Positions 62,545 through 64,000 of a stretch of 64,000 bases of DNA are shown here, piece by piece. The notes beneath the pieces are model-generated. The model had not been told where the DNA came from and did not search any database. It was given only the letters and a program-made list of their open reading frames with translations. The DNA lies in NCBI GenBank assembly GCA_963721435.1, contig CAVRJC010000012.1, positions 1,488,001 through 1,552,000 on the forward strand. The letters run 5' to 3'. Both the position numbers and the translations under genes were made by a program. Position 1 is the first letter of the stretch. Each line of letters opens with the position of its first letter. Origin of the DNA: CAVRJC01 sp963721435. GTDB lineage: Bacteria; Actinomycetota; Acidimicrobiia; IMCC26256; DASPTH01.

Positions 62545-63749
62545 CGATGTCGACGAGCGACGTCCTCCACTACCCCTTCGTCGAGGACGACGCGCTCGAC
62601 GTCGATCCCGCGTACCGCGAGCTGCAGGCGCGCGGGCCGGTGCGCGCGCAGCTGCCGTTCGGCGAGCCGTGCTGGGTCGCGACGAACTACGCGGACTGCA
62701 AGGCCGTGCAGGGCGATCGCCGCTTCGTGAAGGAGCTCGGCATCGGCCGGGCGATGCCCCGCACCTACGAGATGCCGCCGCTCGACCCGTCGATGCTGGC
62801 GAACATGGACCCGCCCCGCCACACCCGGATCCGCAAGCTGACCACCGCGGCGTTCTCCCGAGCGCGCATCCGGTCGTTGCGCGGCTGGGTCGAGGAGCTC
62901 ACCGACGACTTGCTCGACGAGATGGTCGCGTCGGGCGCGCCGGCCGACTTCGCGGCGACGTACGCGTGGGGCCTGCCGAACCTGGTGGTCACCGGCATCC
63001 TGGGTGTACCCCGGGACGACGTCCCGCGCTTTCGCGCCTACATCGACGGCAACCTCGACCCGACTGCCACCGTCGAGTCGCGGGTCGAAGCGGGCGAGCA
63101 GCTCCGCGCCTACATCCTGCGCCTGGTCGAGGAGCGACGCCGCCACCCGACCGACGACGTGCTGAGCGACCTCGTCACCGCGCGCGACGAGGAGGACCGC
63201 TTGTCCGAGGACGAGCTGGCCATGCTCTGCCTCTCGTTGTTCCTCGGCGGATTCGAGACCACCGCATCGCAGCTCGGCGCGACCGTCTACGCGCTGATGA
63301 CACAGCGCGCGCTCTGGGAGGAGCTCCTCGCCGACCGCGACCTCCTCCTGGCTGCGCTGGAGGAGCTGTGGCGGTGGATCCCCACCACCAAGTACGGGAT
63401 GCCGCTGCCGCGATGGGCGAGCGAAGACGTCGAGCTGAGCCACGGCGTCGTCATTCCCGCCGGCGAGGCCATCTTCGCCGAGCGGGTGGTGGGCAACCGG
63501 GACGAGTCGGTGTTCCCCCACGTGTGGGAGCTCGACTTCCACCGTGACGCCCCGGAGCCCCACCTCGCACTCGGGTGGGGCGCGCATCGTTGCGTGGGCG
63601 CCGCGCTCGCGCACCTCGAGATCGAGGTGACGCTCGTCAAGCTGCTCGACCGCTTCCCGGACCTGCGCCTCGCCGTCCCGGCGGAGGAGATCCAGTGGTC
63701 CCGGAGCCGGCTGTTCCGCAGCGTCGAGGCGCTGCCGCTCACCTGGTGA
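62541..63749 (+). CDS. Cytochrome P450, third copy
   Basis: The 402-residue P450 has the canonical I-helix GGFETT (236-241), ExxR in EELWR (Glu 275-Arg 278) and heme loop GWGAHRCVGAALAHLE (Cys 351). The acid is present here, unlike the two other complete P450s. A GTG at 62541 overlaps the SDR stop (GTGA), with an ATG at 62547 as an alternative. It ends the operon; a fourth P450 begins 87 bases on. Confidence 0.94.
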   Translation: MTMSTSDVLHYPFVEDDALDVDPAYRELQARGPVRAQLPFGEPCWVATNYADCKAVQGDRRFVKELGIGRAMPRTYEMPPLDPSMLANMDPPRHTRIRKLTTAAFSRARIRSLRGWVEELTDDLLDEMVASGAPADFAATYAWGLPNLVVTGILGVPRDDVPRFRAYIDGNLDPTATVESRVEAGEQLRAYILRLVEERRRHPTDDVLSDLVTARDEEDRLSEDELAMLCLSLFLGGFETTASQLGATVYALMTQRALWEELLADRDLLLAALEELWRWIPTTKYGMPLPRWASEDVELSHGVVIPAGEAIFAERVVGNRDESVFPHVWELDFHRDAPEPHLALGWGAHRCVGAALAHLEIEVTLVKLLDRFPDLRLAVPAEEIQWSRSRLFRSVEALPLTW

Positions 63750-63836
63750 CGATCCATCCGCTAAACAATTGAAAGAACGAAGCCTGCACCAGCAGCCACT
63801 CGCCGCTCCGGCAGGTGCCGCACGGGGGAGAGCGCC

Positions 63837-64000
63837 TTGGGAATTCCGCAGTTCGATGTCAACCTCACGGACCGGGCCGTCGTCGCGGACCCGTATCCCA
63901 TCTACGAGCAGATCCGGGACGCTGGGCCGGTCGTCCGCAACGAGACGATGAGCGCCTGGATGGTCGTCGGCTTCGACGCGTCGATGGAGGTGCTCACCGA
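63837..64000 (+). CDS. Cytochrome P450, fourth copy, 3' end beyond the window
   Basis: A TTG at 63837 sits six bases after GGGGGAG and starts LGIPQFDVNLTDRAVVADPY, PIYEQIRDAGPVVRNET, the typical N-terminal helix A region of an actinobacterial P450 (FDxxDPAVxADPYPVYE). Only 54 codons are seen before the window edge, so the heme loop cannot be checked. Confidence 0.8.
   Translation, partial: MGIPQFDVNLTDRAVVADPYPIYEQIRDAGPVVRNETMSAWMVVGFDASMEVLT

Overview
The window is about 64 kb of GC-rich chromosomal DNA from an actinobacterium. A WhiB regulator, a DUF3263/LytR_C pair, PAC2, coproheme-decarboxylase-type HemQ, OtsAB/TreT/GpgS sugar chemistry, the amt-glnK-glnD operon and galU-moeA-moaA-moaC with an FmdB chaperone all point there. 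An Acidimicrobiia-like lineage is my inference; no 16S rRNA gene is present. Two tRNA genes are seen: Thr(TGT) at 2790 and Ala(CGC) at 53837.

Layout. 1-2.8 kb: an edge-truncated membrane gene, then a decayed phage-like block (tyrosine recombinase remnant, RarA-C-domain-like remnant, an orphan). 2.9-9.4 kb: a flippase-like membrane protein, CoA-disulfide reductase/rhodanese, thiolase, AhpD-like protein, DUF3263 and LytR_C proteins. 9.4-15.6 kb: trehalose and glucosylglycerate synthesis (otsB, otsA, treT, glycerate kinase, gpgS) with a NodB deacetylase. 15.7-17.4 kb: a SAM riboswitch in front of a threonine-synthase-like enzyme and a ThiS/MoaD-like sulfur carrier, the most interesting unit here. 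17.4-19.1 kb: ZIP transporter and DtxR-type repressor around a repeat-rich gap. 19.2-21 kb: groEL under two tandem CIRCE operators. 21-27.9 kb: lipoprotein, hemQ, NIL protein, amt-glnK-glnD and a NUDIX hydrolase. 28-37.8 kb: pyrE, WS/DGAT, M20 peptidase, PAC2, whiB/lysR, lipid-type membrane proteins and hydrolases. 37.8-45 kb: tldD-pmbA, a PAP2 protein, a GT-C glycosyltransferase with uppP, and a SAF-domain/FmdB operon that also carries a CIRCE-like site. 45-53.8 kb: plsY-galU-moeA-CocE, a small secreted protein behind a structured leader, moaA-moaC, a membrane protein, a translin homologue and a hemerythrin. 53.9-64 kb: a catabolic cluster with four cytochromes P450 (one cut by the window edge), a 3Fe-4S ferredoxin, a zinc alcohol dehydrogenase, an SDR, an amidohydrolase, a SnoaL protein and a TetR repressor.

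How they work together. GalU makes UDP-glucose, which can feed OtsA, TreT and GpgS. MoeA, MoaA and MoaC belong to molybdenum-cofactor synthesis. PII, AmtB and GlnD form the nitrogen-sensing module. HrcA, presumably encoded elsewhere, would link groEL with the FmdB/SAF operon. The SAM riboswitch points to a methionine role for the enzyme-carrier pair below it, possibly homocysteine formation from O-phosphohomoserine.

Caution: seven well-conserved genes (hemQ, glnD, pmbA, a PAP2 gene, galU, translin, hemerythrin) are each broken by what looks like single-base indels, the hemerythrin gene twice. Assembly error is the simplest explanation, so those genes are annotated as whole genes with a frameshift.
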